This document shows, in pieces, positions 13,601 to 28,600 of a DNA stretch of 64,000 nt. Source of the DNA: Spirometra erinaceieuropaei (lineage: Eukaryota; Platyhelminthes; Cestoda; Diphyllobothriidea; Diphyllobothriidae); NCBI GenBank assembly GCA_902702965.1, contig CACRXP010000145.1:497889-561888 (forward strand). Direction: 5' to 3'. Numbering within the stretch: position 1 is the first letter of the stretch; every line of letters begins with the position of its first letter. The notes under the pieces were generated by a model. The model had not been told where the DNA came from. It was given only the letters and a program-made list of their open reading frames with translations, and did no database searches. The translations under genes were made by a program, and so were the position numbers.

Positions 13601-16600
13601 TTTAGTCACTTGGTAGATAATTAAGTCTTCTCCGAATTTCATACTTGAGAGAAGGATATAATTCAATTTTAAAAGACTATTTTGATTCGTGAATAATTTT
13701 GAACCCGACTTGCCTTTACGCATACATGCAGAGTTTCCAAACTACAAGCAGTATATTTTCTGTGTACGGGTAATCACACATTTCTCTGAGTTGTTAAGCG
13801 GAGACCGTATAGGGACTCGTAAAATTTATCCATGGATTTGAGCATATTGCAAACTTTACAAGCAGCACCAGTAAATGCAGAGACACGAAGTTTTATGAGT
13901 CAGCATATCACGGTCTTAGAAAACCGTATAATCAGAAACTGCATTAAAACCGAACTACATTCTCCCTTCAAACACAAAATTTGAAGATGTAAGTTTCTAC
14001 CAAGTGAGTAAAAGAGTGCATATTTTTATGCATGTTTTCCATGAAATTTACTTAAAATTTATAAGGGCACCGAAAATCTACGAGAAACTTCCCTGCTAGT
14101 TAAGCAGCCATTTTTGTTCAGTCTAATTTCTGAAGGCGGCCGAAAAGAAGTTTGTTTGAAAGCCAGCATCCTGAAGTAACTGAATTATCATGGGATTTAC
14201 GCTACATGGTTATTAATATTACAACCCAATTTACGTAGTCTTTTTGAATGGAAAACGCGTTTCAGAATTCCGGCTAACATTTCATGAGTTAACACGTGCG
14301 TTCAACTAAAATATTTATACATTTTTCCCAACTTCAGGGGCCAGATAGAGGCTGCATTTAAGACCACAGGTCTCCCTGAGGGCGAAAATCCCAACGTCGG
14401 CTGCTAAAGGAGCTATTGTGCGACATCAATAGATATAAGTTGGTACGATAAGAAAGAACCAAGGGGATGAAAAATCAGAATATTAGCCAGGAAAGAAGTC
14501 GTAAAAGAAAACGCTGCCAATTCCGGAATGCTCAACTGAAACACGGAGTGAAAACGACACGGACGAACGCATTCAAACAGCTATGCCGCAAGAGAAAACC
14601 CAAAAGCGGTCAAGCAAGGCTAGCGCACTATATTGTCCCGTGAGACTGAATCTGAGAAACAAGATGTGGCGGACAACAATCTCAAAAGCCGAATTCGTTT
14701 GCGCGTTAGATGCTGCCGATGCACGCTGTTATTAGCTGCGACCGTGAAACTGCCACAGAAGATACTGCACGGACATTACGAAAATCGAGAATTATAACGA
14801 CAGCTCGATTGACGCGCAGAACGACGTCCATCGTGTCCTCTACGAAGTGGAAACAGGGAGGGGGGGGGTAAGTTGCGTCTGAATTATTATATCGAGGCTG
14901 ACTTGCACAGAATCTACTGCCCTCGCCCATCACCCGCCGGGCTTAGGTGACAAGGCAATGTCAAAACGATCAGAGGATGACTCGGGCACAGTGCCTGGCA
15001 AAGTCGAACAACCCGCTGCACGTGACACACAACGCCTTGTCACTACTATATATAACGTGCTGACAGAAGGAGGATTCGCACCTTGCACCAGTGAGAATCC
15101 CATAAAGGCCGCATGAAGAAGCCCTCCAAGTCTCAAAAGGACCGTCAGTTAGCAATCTTCCGTGACGGCATTGATAGCGCGTCGTTATAAATCCAAGCGC
15201 GTTGGATTTGTTATTGTTAGAAGTACACTGAAGTGCAGTTAACAGGAATTCAGCAGTGTCGGCCTCTCTCTCCCATGCACTGGTCTACTGTTCTAGTCTG
15301 CAGAACAACTGATAATGGAATTGGATACAGTGGCTGCCGAGGCTGAATAGCCCGTAACGCGTGACGTACTCATGAATCAGCCCACACGGGGTGACATGCT
15401 CCCCACTTAGGTAAGGTGTGTGTTACTGTATTCGACGTCTCACGCGCTGCAACGGGGATCGAAATGCCATTCGCAAACCAGATTGGTGAACAACATCCCA
15501 ATACTAGCTTAGATTTACCAGAAGCCTGTGCATTCTGACGAAGCCTCTTATTTACGAGCTGGCTAATTAGGAGGAACAAAGTACGTGGTCCTGTTCTTAA
15601 CAAACTTTCCGGACGTTCTAGTGTAATTGGAAGGGGTTGATTGTCTGGGACAGAGGTCAGCTTTACCTACAAGCCTGGCAGAGAGGTTTGCCCTTCATTA
15701 GCCGCATAAAGGCCAGAGGTGAATTGGGACAGTGTCCTGGTGATTACTCTCCATGCCTGTCGTACGATGCTGGCGATGAGTCATGAGTGAGGAAAGTGGG
15801 AACAGTGAAGATGAACAAATGTGATTAAACTCGCGTCGTCCGGCGGGGCCTCGTAGCTCAGGTGGTTAGAGCGTTGGCTGCGCTAAAGCCTTCGCCTTAC
15901 TGCGTGGGTTCGAATCCCACCGAGGCGCCAAGTTTTTCACAGTTGGGTCAATATGAATATGAATAGGAAATTAGTTATGGGCATTAGTGACCGCTGCAAA
16001 ATGCCCTGACCGTCAACGGTGCATGCCAACGTGCCTGCGAGCAATTATTTCCCTAGGCAGGTAGGCGGCTTCGCGAAGATTTGCACAAGCCAAGGTCACG
16101 TTATTGATTTCCAAAGTCATATACTCGCTAAAGGACTTGCCTTTCTCGCGTATCTCGACATACATTAGGAACATAGGATGCGTCACAGTGGGTTATCATA
16201 AAAGTAGATGAGCAACATGACACAAACCATAGTTCGGGTACCCTTCGAACGAACAAGTCTGCGGCGTTCGCACGCCAAGTCCGCTTCAAACGGATATTGA
16301 ATTGCCATGCATACATTCAGTAAAATCTCAAAAGGTTCATCTGACTTTAAATGTAGGAAGCAAGCAGTGAACGTCCTCGTTTACTACAGACATGAGACAC
16401 TATGCAAACAAATAAAAATGGGTATCCAGCGCGCATCAACGATTAGTCGGACTCTCAGCGGGTGGTGAAAAACAGAGACAAGCACACCCGTGCGATCGTG
16501 ACAAACGGCAGAACATGAGCCTGGGTCTAGCAGTTGCGTTATCTAACGCCTGATCTATCCTTTGCGAGTTGTAGATGTAGTGGAAAAAGGTTTTGTGAGT

Positions 16601-19600
16601 TATGCCAGCTACATTTGTTAGGTAGTCAACCGTCGACGACGGAGTAACTGGACGCGTGCGGACTTGATACGTGCGCGCAGAGGCGCAAACACCACGGCCG
16701 ATTTGTGTTGAGAGAGCTTGGTTCACACACGCTGCTCCCATTTATCAGTTTCATCACCATGCCGACTGGAGCAAGGACTTCCTTCCAAAAGATCATGGAT
16801 AACCACAACATGAAAGTCCATAGAGATGACATAGCGAATCGGATCTCCAGAGTAGGCTAGGGCTTCGGAAAGCTGCAAAACCGAATCTAGAATCGTCACG
16901 CCAGCAAGCTTTGTACACTGTCTCGGGAACTGCGGCAGCGATATTCGAGGCCACTTGAATAGCGGAGAAACGCAGGACACGAATGTCTCGGGCAAATGTG
17001 GTGAACATCCAAAGCCTGCCAACATGCTTACAAAGTCAAATGATATTTGGGGTACGAATTGGCTTCATTCGGAACCTTTGGCTGTACCGCAATGCTAACA
17101 CGACCAGACTACCTCCTACAACATAAAACACTACCAGTTTCACAGTCATTTAAAACGCAGTGAGACCGGAGAGCCGGTACCTAGAGCCCCAACCAACAAC
17201 CGCCAGGCCTGCTCTACTTACCCATACTACACAGGAAGACTCAGCTATTTCAAGAGATTATTCAGTCAAACGTGCATACATGAAAGGCGCAGTAAGGTGT
17301 CACCGTTTGGATACTATTATATCGCTTTTATCTGCAAGCACGCATGAGTGCAGTACTGCTACGCATGAGCCCCATTGGCCTTATGAGAGTAAACGTCAGA
17401 TATCATAATGGGACGCAATTTCCCAACGTCGTTAAGACTACTAAAATTTGGTCGCGAGAACGTGCACATCTGACTTATGCGTCCTCATGGAGTGCTGTCA
17501 TTCGCAGGAGGGGACCATTACGTATGCGGCAGGGAGTTGGATAGAGGATTTCACGCACCGTCAGCGACTACGTCCAATCTCATCACCAGAGAGATGACAG
17601 ACTCGATCAGGTCTACGATGCGTGGGAGCGGGTGAGAGTGAGCTCGACGTGCCATCTATGGTATTTCCATTTATGTGAGATACGGGGTTTTTTGAATAGG
17701 ATATGGAGCATGTTGACTTTGTGTGCTAAACGCGCAGACGGGATTTTTGGCTTTGTCGACCACTATGCAGGCGTCCACCGCTGGCACCCCGACTGTGTCA
17801 TATCATCTGAAGACGGTGGGTGCGCGAAGGGAAAAGCAAATGCGGCGACAGTCCGCTTTACTTTAAGAAAATTAACCCACAAGTTAGTGGAGGCCAATCC
17901 TGCGGACCAGTGTTGAAGGTCGTCAGGGGTGATCAAAATGTCATTTGTGTGAGAGAGTCAGAGGGAACGTGAGAGACGAAAACTCTACTTATTTAAGTAC
18001 TGGATGCTCAGCCTACCTGTCTCGGCAGCTATGATACGAAGGTAAGGCAGTTATTTTGAGCAAAAACTTACCACACAATTTTATTTACAGCAGCCGTTAA
18101 AAGTTCATTGGCATTAAGGAGGAACGCTGGTTAAAGTACCTTGAAGCGCACAATGTATCATAATACTTTGTAAGCAGCCAAAGATGTGAAACTCGGAGAA
18201 GAACGACATTCGGAGAATCAGGAGTAAATTGTATAAACAACTGGCTCGTGGCGAAATCCAAACTCCAAAATGCGGAGCGCCGTGCTGTTTGGTTTGGCCA
18301 AAACACTAGTCACGTCGGCTTACGGCATGCGTTAGTCGGACTGCGTTCAGTCCGCGCACTTCCTTAATTACTGGCGTACATAAGCGTGGCACGCTTTACG
18401 TGAACACCTTATACCATATCGGCCACTGCGACAAATCTCTTCACCGGTAAATTGACAGGCTCGAACAAGTCACTGGCAAATCAGTGCGAGGACTGGTGGC
18501 ATAGCAAGGCATCCTTCATTATAATAAGTAGGATGCGTTACGACAGGTCAGAAATCACAGCCTGGTTGACGAGATATTTTAATTCTCCGTTAGAGTGAAC
18601 GACAGCATGTAAAAGCCCCTCCTCGCCAGGGGGCTTGCGACATTCCCACGAATGGGAACTTAGAAACCACTCATTCAAGCCGAGTGCGTGTCGACTTAGG
18701 GACCAGGTCAAGTGTAGCACGTGCAGACACGTTGTTTGATTCTTTGGCCACCGAACCTACACCCATCTCCGGCTGTCTTGCCTTGCCGCTAGAACACAGC
18801 GTGTGTAAACAGCGTGGTAATCGACTTCGCTGTGAACAAGTTAACATACAAGTCACCGTGACGCTCTCTGTGGTCGCACGGTGGTGGAACACATCACTTG
18901 TGATGGTGGAAATGGCTGCACAAATCCAGGCCGGCCATGGCAATTCGTTGTCTCTCCACTTGCACCCCTAGCTCTGACCATGCAGGAATGAGTTCTGATT
19001 CATTGCCTTTGACTTAGACTAAAGGTTTCGCGGCAGGTAGAATTGGATAAGTTTTTTTTAAATTTTTTTTCGTGCAAACGGGAGAGATTTGTGAGTGACA
19101 TTTATATGCTAATTTAAACTGTCCAATAGCTACCGACGGAAACTGGGACCGTAGATCAAGTGGAAGGGCGTCTGGCTTAAGTCTTTGCTGAAATGAGTGG
19201 TTGTTGAAGATAAACGTGTTACAAGCACCCATTGAAGCCTCCCCTGTCGGCAAAACATCTTTGGGTGTGCGTTGTTTTGTATTGGTAGTCTAAATTAATT
19301 CTCAATTTAATGGTTCTGAAGACATTTAGTCATTATGCGTGGATGCGTCGTGGTTTATAAGCTGTAGCAAAAGGTTCTAACTGCGATGTGCTATGTACGA
19401 AAAAACACTGCAAAAGACTCAGCATTAAATCGTCGCTTTTCTGTGGTCATGTCAGGCGGTTTGTTTTGAGATTAAGCACTTTTCTGCAATCGCTGTCCAA
19501 CAACCTTCTCCAGTTTCGCCCACACCACATAGGCGACAGTGAAGTTCAGGCCTCCACTCAGCGTCTTCGTTTATAAATAAGACAAACAGGGAAAGTATAT

Positions 19601-22600
19601 ATTATGACAGTGGGCGCTCGCCGATCAGGTTACGGAACATGCTCATTCCGTTGTGCCTTGGGGCTCATACTAGAACCCTCGCAGGCAGTCGCACAGCGAC
19701 TGGTAGTAGACATAGATGAGATGGAGCCGACAAAGACAAGGGAGACCGGAATGGCCATTTCTGGCTTATTAGCCGTCATCCGCCAGTCATACTCAACCCC
19801 AAGTGTGGATCACTTGAGATTCGAACCCGGGATCTTTGTATATATTACTATTTTTCCGTAAATTAAAATCCGAGACAGGCAGTGATTCCTTATACTAGTT
19901 GCTTCATGGTAAAACGCGACTTAAACTGCTTCCCGTAGTCGGAGAAAACCCGCTGCATCGAGAGATCGCCCAGCAGCCTTTGGACCTATCGGTACTGCTA
20001 TCGCTGTGTTCGATGCGATTTTTATGATTCTATGACCTTTACAACCCAGACAGGCTTACCCTTGCGAATTCCGCCTACATCTGTGTGGCACGAAATTTCT
20101 CATACTGACACTAATCATCATTAATTTCCTCATCTGCGAGGACAGGCAAGACACTGAGGGCCCTGGTCACTTTAGTGAACCAAACAGACCATCAAAAGCC
20201 CACGCGCATTGTGTGTGCGTGTTAAAAATAAGACCCTAGAGGGGCAACTTGGTTCGTAAGGGCGTGTTAGCGCCCGGTAGAAATTCCGGCCGACCAGACC
20301 GGTCGGACGGGCAATAGGCAGCGGTGGTGTCTACCATGCATGGGGGTGGGAGCAAGCCTCCATGTCCTCACAGCATTTCGAGTAGGGGAATTAGGGAAAA
20401 TATTCGCAGTTGGAATTCAAGTGACCAACTAAAAGACCTAGTGATTGTGATCCGATGAGAGAGAGAGAGAGCTGACCAACACCTAGCTTTAAAGGCTAAT
20501 ATATAAATAAAATAATTTAATTAAAGACCCATCGCGGTCCCTTCAATGTATACGTACTTTAAACAGGGCCTACTGTCAGTCAACTGCTTAAAGTTTAAAT
20601 CGAAAAATCTACACTTCCTTTGAGGTGAATGGAGGCCAGCAGGAATAAGACATGCCGCAGTGAAACTGACGAAGTAGAACCTTTGGAATTTAGGCATCCA
20701 GGGCTACATTCCTCACCTGGCGGAGTTTTCGCCAATAAATTTGGACCAAATTCGGTTTTTTATTAGGTGACCAAACCAATACTTAAAATGCAAATTTTAA
20801 AGTGACGTAAAAATTGCAAAACTCGGTGGATCTGAGGATGACTGAACAGTTTTGCAACATACCCACAAACTCTTCCCCATCAGTCACCGGGACGTTTCCA
20901 TCTCCCCCCCCCCTCAGGTTTTGGTCCTATTCTGATATAATTAACGTAAAACAATACAGTTTGTCGGTAGCCCCTTATCTCCATATATTACTAATACCTG
21001 TACGACTGCATACAGGGGTTGGACATTGGGCTCCAAGGCACACGGTATGCGTCCATCTACCACAGGTAGTATTCCTAATCACAATCGACAGGACAATGGG
21101 CCCGTGGTTCGAGGGTTAGTGCTGAACCTACTAACGCCCGATGACCAAAGAACCTGGTTTCAAACCGCAGGTCCCGCAAAGACCTGCGATTAGAGAAGGC
21201 TGGCTGATGACAACTAACAAGCCAATAATGTTTACTCCGGTCTACTTTGTCTTTGTCAGTAGCCCTTTATCTGTACTCGCCAGGCCTGCCAAAGGCTTTG
21301 CAACTTTAACGCTGATGCGCATCCCGTAGATAATCCAATCCTTGTGCGTTCACTACCCTTACCTGATGCTGTTCCTGGTGACGGGTTAAAATGTGAATCC
21401 GGAACTTTGGGTTAATAAAATACAAGATTCAGTAATCACGTCTCCTTCTAAACTACCTTCTGAAAATGCTCGCCTGTGTCGGACATCATGCTATTAATAG
21501 GAATTAAGCTGGGCCGTTAAGGTCAAAGAGGACATACAACCGGACCACCGGCGTAAGGAAAGTATACCGTTGTACGAATGCGATTGGTTCTAAAAAGACA
21601 TGCCAGTTGCATGAATCAGTTGCACTCCAGCTTCGCCCCATGGTAGACAATCACAGTTGAATTAACTCTAGAGTGAGACATACATCGTGTGAAAAAATGC
21701 TTGGAAACGATTTCGTCCGGTACGGCTACAAGACACCGTTCGATTCACCGTCAAGGTTGACATCCGTCGGACTGAAGCTGAACTCATCCACGGCATAAAT
21801 CTACGCCCCTCTCGTGAGTTGATCAATTTTCAATGTTCGGCCGTTTTTATGTTGACCAGTCAGTTGTGCCCTTCCTTAATTCCGCACAGCGCCTCCTCGG
21901 ACGTCAACAGCAGCTCTTTCAGGGCTCCTGGCGATGGTTTTACAGCCAGCTGACCTATCGCCACCTTCGGGCTGTGAGGGGCGACGATACGGTCAGCACC
22001 AGACGCCTCAGTTGAATGACCCTACCAGGTGTGCAGGAAATAATTTAGAGACAGCGTGCAGACCCATTCGATTTACTAACAGGCCCAAATTTGGCCAACT
22101 GCTCCAGATAACCATGTGAATGGTACAACTGTCATCTGGCTAATTCGAGTGAATTAGTTCGAACTGAAGATAAAAGTTCCAGTAGGCAGTAACTAACGGC
22201 CACCACATAGAACAGTAGGCTTGACACACACGGACGCACGTGCACGGCTGCACAGATGTTTCGGTTCAGTTCAAACACATCTCCTGGTGCCAGTAGTCTG
22301 CTCAACAGCAGCATGATACATTTTCTGCCTGTTACCGTCCCAACACTTCTGTTGTTATAGAAGGTACGGTTGGATTATGTGCGCCCACCATCCGTACGTA
22401 AAGTCAAGACCGCCACAGACGTGAGCATACGCATAATGGGGAACACCTTAATGCAGGGAAAAAGTGAACTTAGCCTCCCGAACTTTGCCGTACAGGCTAC
22501 TCTTGGGCATAAAGAAAACTGACAGACAAACAGTATAGCATTCAGAAAGTGACTAATCTTGGGATCGACGCGTGTTGATCTTGACGAATTCGGTGATACA

Positions 22601-25600
22601 CCCATGAATTATCCCAAAAGCACAGAAGAGAGCAATCTTATTGTAAAGAGTAATGCTGTTCTTCAAAAAAAGACATTTCAGTCGATTATGAACACAAACC
22701 GATCTATTGGCTTGCAGATGCAAACCGGCAAAGGTCACGAACAGGCAACCAATCATCAGGCCGACGTTGGGAAAGTTATGACAGCAGATGGGTAGGACGT
22801 GAAAGAATGAAGGTAGATTGATACAATACTGTTACGAGCTTATTCTGCCTTCATTCAGCCAATCATAATCCTGATCCACAGCTGAATGAAGGCAAAGGAA
22901 GCCCGTAACAGTATTGTATCAATCTACCTACATTATCTGTCGTCCAAAGCCTCCGCTTTAGTGAATTCTGTTCAACCGAAAATAATCCGTTCCCCCATTA
23001 AAAGTAACCATTCACGGAAAGTCTTAAAAAGGGCCATAACGGCATCAGATTCGAAATATATACCTCAGTGGAAATGCCGTTGGAGACTGCTAGTCACTGT
23101 AATATAAATTTTCCAAAGATTCGGTCATCATGGCATGGGCTCATTTTAGTGGAGCTTTGCGTGGCCTGGAGACGTTTCTACGTAAAAGGTTAGCTGTTCA
23201 CACAAACCAACAGGTTCTCTTGTTTCTACACTAAAAGTGGTGTATTTTCAGAAGTCTTAGATTGCTAGAATGACGCCTCCTTACAAATACGATTAAAGGA
23301 CACGGCTCTAACAGAGGATGCTGTCAGCGATCCCAGGTCTAAGTCCGAAACAGAGATCATCGGGCGCGTCAGTCCAAGTATGCCTACGAATATGGGTTAA
23401 TATGCCCTCTTAACAAAATGCGGCCGCCAATTCTCTGTAAAAGGAGTCGATGAAGGAAGTTCTGTTGCTTTGCAATCAGCTTGGACACGCAAAAGCACCT
23501 AGTCCAAAAGGAATAATGGCAAAGCTTTATAACCGTTCGACCAACAAAGAGAGGAGCCGGGAAACAGATTTCCCCTCTCTCGTTGTCTGCTTAGGCAGAT
23601 CAAAGGCGGTGAGTCAAGCCAGAACGATATGTTCGGTCGGCCGAGGGTTGCTCACACAAGCAATAGTTCACCCATTGCAAACGACGACGACCAAGGCTCT
23701 CCCCGAGAGAAACGGCAGTGACTTGGACGATTGGAAATCATATGAGAGGACTTATGAGCCCCTCTACCTTCGCTCTTCTTATACTCCTCATTTTCTAATG
23801 ACAAGGCACAGTAAAAATGACAGGAGATGGTCGTGGGCGAAGAAGCTGTCCAAGTAAAAAGTCCCCCAACACGCGCGCCACACACGCACATTACTATCTC
23901 ACTCCACACAAGCCAAACTTCATTTAAATCCGTTTGAAATGCTATAGTCACGGTACTAAGGAGCCATTAAAATCTGGTCCTCGTTAAGGGGGAGCACACA
24001 GTTATCTAATCTAGCTGGAAATATTCCAATTTGCAACTATAAGTGCATAGTGTGTGTTAAAAGACGTGTCCGATTTATTGTAATTTAGCTGGAAGAGGTC
24101 TCACCCTGGCCCCTCTGCCACCCCATACCGATGGAATGTCAGAATTAGGCTGACTAGAGATGAGATTTGGAATGTTGACTGAGGTGGCAAAAAGGTCCTG
24201 GCCACGGCTTTTTGGCCCTGCATAGGTCCAGCTCATTTTGGCTGTACTATCCTTATGACACATTTGCACTGGGTTGAAGGGTCCGAAACAGGCAGGAGAG
24301 TCGGCACACTTAAGGTCAAGACGGATTCCAGAAAGGTAATCAGCAAAGCAAAGCTGGTATACGCGCAGATATGATTTGCCGCGAGGCATGGTAGGCAGGA
24401 AAACATTTCCCGAATTTCTTGTCTAGCAGGAAACGGCAATAAAAATTTTCCTGAAAATGTGCCCCATGGTATAATTGCAAAAAAATTAACAAAACTGGTC
24501 AGCCATTGTAGCCTTAACGACGCACGACTAGTCGTTTACAAGAAGTTTATTACCTTGCCAATCTCAAAGTTTCCAACCAAACCTTCCGCGAATACTTATA
24601 TATTGTTTTCTTTTTAGCAGCCGTCTCAGTCACTACCACAATATTAATCTAATAAAGTAGGAAGTGGGTGAATCGCAAATATCCCCACCGAGTTATCTCA
24701 GGGGAATTCAGTAGGATGACCTGCCGAGCCACAGGGTCAAAGCAGGGATTATCTCAGATTCGACGTTAAATGTGTGAAGAACTAGAAACTGGCCCCTCAT
24801 TCACCTCGGGATGATAAGGCACGGCCTTTAAGGGCGAAAATGAAATTATCACATATATCGGCCTGGGATTCCGACAGGAGTTCCGAGCAACCCTACATGG
24901 TCCATTTTTTGAAGGTCCAGTGGAATCATTCAGTTTTCAAAAGCGAAGGGAACTGTAAAATGCGTTCCTTCGTGATTAACAATCTTCAGTATGTTGTAGT
25001 AAAATCAAGAGTATGGACTGGCCTATGGAAACAAAGAAAGGTAGCGCTAGGGCAGCCTACTAAGCCCCTTAGACTCCAAAAAACATGAAGACGTGGGGGA
25101 GTTTGTGTGATATGGGAAGCCTTGTTTCCTGAGAGAACTCCGGAAATGAAGCTGGCAAGCCTTTACACATTAACCCTGTCAGATATTCCTCAAAGGCCGT
25201 CGGGGGGTAAGTTAAGACAAGTCCCCTTTGAGCAAATATACTGCGCAAGAAGCCCAAAGACCGGATACCCACGAGTGCCTTACACGTCTGACTGGGTGAC
25301 TGGCTCGAAGACGGAGAGTCAGGTTCACTGGCTCCGTTTTAACGTGGTCTCCACGGCATTCTCACGAAAGTGACACCCCTGCCTCTCCTCCCCCTCTCCC
25401 GATTCTGCGAAAACCGGGTACATTTCTTTCGGAGGCCAGGTCGTGACCGGCGGCACGCGCAGACGGGCTGTTTAGCTTTGTCGGCCACTGGGACCAAGCC
25501 CACTCCCGATCGTCTTAGCACTGTCATACTATCGGAGTCAGGTGAGTGATGGAAAGGAGGCGATAGAAGCTTCGCAAGTCTGTCTCACTGCAAACTAATT

Positions 25601-28600
25601 CATGCGCAAGTCATCGGTACTGCCCTAACCCTGTGGGACATGCGGTGGACGTCGTCGCTCGCAAGGGTTGAACTGCAACATGTCTGACCAAGTTATGTGC
25701 ATGAGTTAAAAAGGATTGGCACAACTTACGGATCAACAATAATAGGCACCAAATGTGTCTGGCAGGCTTTCATGATCGGTCACGTATACTTCAGATACAG
25801 CATAAATAGTAAAGCATACCAAAGCAGTCCATGAGATAGTTTCAGCTTATCTGTTAAATGGTAACTCAACTAACCACTAAATGCATCGAGATGGTCAATA
25901 AGACTGCCCCACAACTTCGGAAACGAGTTACTAACGAGTCCTAAAAGAATCCGTGCGTGGGAGTTGATTTTTTTTCCCCTATTGTCAATGAACATGAATT
26001 TTGATGCAACTGCTGAAAATCAAATGAGTACAATATGCTCTACAGAGATTAACGGTCGTGCAAATTGCAAACGATGTAGACCTTAATGGCTTACCCGAAA
26101 CCTTGACCTTCTTGACAGTTTTGTTTGAGTTGTTATCCACAAGAACGTTCACAGCGATGAATTCGCCGTGGTAATATTTCTAGAAGGAGAAATAAATAGC
26201 ACGGGTCAGAAGGGCAACAGCACTTTCGTGAATGTTAAGAGAAAAACCGAGATTGAATACATTTGTGCATTGCTTACGGTGGAGTACTTAACTACTGATG
26301 CCGAATAAATACAAAAGGAATTGTGAAGGTAAGATCCACGATTAACTACAAAATGAAGCAAGTTGTTCGGCTAGGGCAGGTTGACCTACATAGGGCCGAA
26401 TGGTCAACACAACTCGGTCTGCCTGAGGCAAAGCAAATGAAGGCAGCAAATCGATAAGGTGCTTTTGGCGAGGAGCCCGACAGTCCGACTGTCGCGAACG
26501 CCGATATCCACCGTTTGCCTCGCAGAATGGCAGGCGTAGGGACAGTGACTTGCGCTTGAATTAGTTTACAGTGGTAGAAGACTTGCGTGTCATCTACCGC
26601 ACCCTCTCCTACCTCACCCACGTTGTAGCGGAAGTGAATAAGAGGGAAATAAGGCTTTTGAAAGGCATGACTCAAGAAACTCTTTTGGTAGTAGGCGTCC
26701 CCGGCAGGTTGGTGGGCAGCTTTTCTGGGCATTGCAACACGAAAGGAAAGGAATGTATGCAAGTTTATTAGTGATTCCTAACACTGCAATCGTCTCGACT
26801 GACAAAGTCGCAACGACAATTTTGCCCAAGTCGACTTATTCTGCGATGCCCTAAAACCTCTCTATGGGGTCATGTAAATTACTTGAGCAGTAGTCACGAA
26901 CCCTTCTAAAAAAACTCATTAAAACGGTGGAGAGTAAACTAGAGACACGGCTGGCTTTTCAACTCAGACTAAAGACAAAGCGTACCCATGGAAAATTTAC
27001 TACCGAAAGTCAGTGAAAACGACAAGCCTCCAAGGCTTTTTACCTATCCCACACGAAATGCTACATACAATTGACTGGGCATTCTTTTCTGGACGTTAAA
27101 CATTTTAACTGGAACGCAATTCACTGCATGAAGGACTTCAATAAATTGGCTCAAATAATGAAAGATGAGTCAACGTACACTTTTCATGTCATCGTTTTTT
27201 TTTCGACGGTTCTTAGTAAAATAACTTTTTCCATCCTTCCACTTCAAATATAGCGGAAGTCGAACACAGGCGTCATCATGTCAGTTAAAGTGGCCTTATG
27301 GGAATCTGCAGACTACATCGCAAGTCTGTTATTGGGAGAATGGTATTACCGACAAAGACAAGGGAGACTGGAATGGTCATTTCTGGCTTATTAGCCGTCG
27401 TCAGCCAGTCATACCTAACCCCGAAGTGTGCAACATCCGGGGCTCGAACTTGCAACCTGTTAGTTAGAAGCCCATGTCTCCAACAACTGGGTCACGGGCC
27501 CATTGTCCTGTCCGTTTCGATCTGTCTGCTATTTTTACTTGTGAAATTCACGTCTACCGGTAGGCGAATGGACCTCAAGTGGGCTGCCCTAACATACCTC
27601 TTGTGGCAAGCCTTTTCACTGATGAATTTGAACTGACATCTGTCTCAACACTACACAACCACTGGAAGCATGGCGGATTCAAATCACTGACACACTTGTC
27701 ATACTTAGGACTCTGCATTGAATATGACTCAAATGTATGAGAACTTGTATTTCTCGATTGCCTGGTACATAAGTCACAAGGGCCTAACAAATACGACTGC
27801 ATGCCACAAAACAACCAGCAGTGATCGATATTTGGCAACTAATTCTTGCTAAGTAGTCAGACCATAAGAGAAACAGGCGCGTCATTCCCTTCAACAACTG
27901 CATGACTGTGCATGAATTCGACTAATATACGGGCAGAAAACTCTTGCAAAGGGAAGAATTTGGTCGATGAGACAATCCACATTACTGAAAAAAGCCCAAT
28001 AGCCGGAACAATTTGCCCCTAATACCAGTCATCCGATAAAAATATTCCCAAACCAGTCAGTGTGATCGTCGCATTTGACGTCTCCAATGGTATACCTAGT
28101 AAGGTTAGGGAATCAGAGATCCAGCTACCGACGGTTAAAACGGTAACTGGACCCATGGGCTTGCGTGTCCAAACAGCCTTATGGTGACATGAGGGCAATC
28201 TGACTGTCGATTTCGACGATGCCCACCGTATGCCCCAAGGCAGAGTGCGAGCAGGAACGGTGACTTGCACGTGGATTGGTTTACAGTGATTGTAGACTTT
28301 CGCTGCATCTTCCGCACTCTTTCCTCCAGACACTCCTTGGTTTGGTGTCAAGTTGGTCAAGACGACCGAGGGCGGAATCGGACTCATATGAGTGGTGCAG
28401 CCTGAGCCGTCACACCCTCGATGTATCGCCCTGGTGTGAACTCCATGTGGGTTCAGCGCAACTCTGGGGTGGCTCATTGTAGGGGGGCAATACATGGCAG
28501 ATCGAGAACGTTCGACTGCTGAGCATTTATATACTACAGACTGGAAATGCTGTTGCGATGCCCAGAAGGTTACCCTACACGTCGCCGGAAACTTTGATAT

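Larger units (their letters stand above)
10858..26094 (-). other. arrestin intron 8 (15.2 kb)
   Basis: The largest intron. It holds two fold-back elements (11745-13236 and 13342-14288), SINE-A and SINE-B copies, a tRNA-like locus (15847-15930) and a perfect-looking hairpin (22811-22929). Minus-strand frames at 16.44-17.03 kb are open for 100 codons each but match no family I recognise. The remaining stretches (14.3-15.8, 17.2-19.6, 19.9-21.1, 21.3-22.8, 22.9-25.5 kb) show nothing I can name. Confidence 0.7.

Noticed and set aside
16436..17025. Overlapping minus-strand frames as extra arrestin or receptor exons
   Set aside because: No arrestin segment is missing, and neither frame matches a known pattern.
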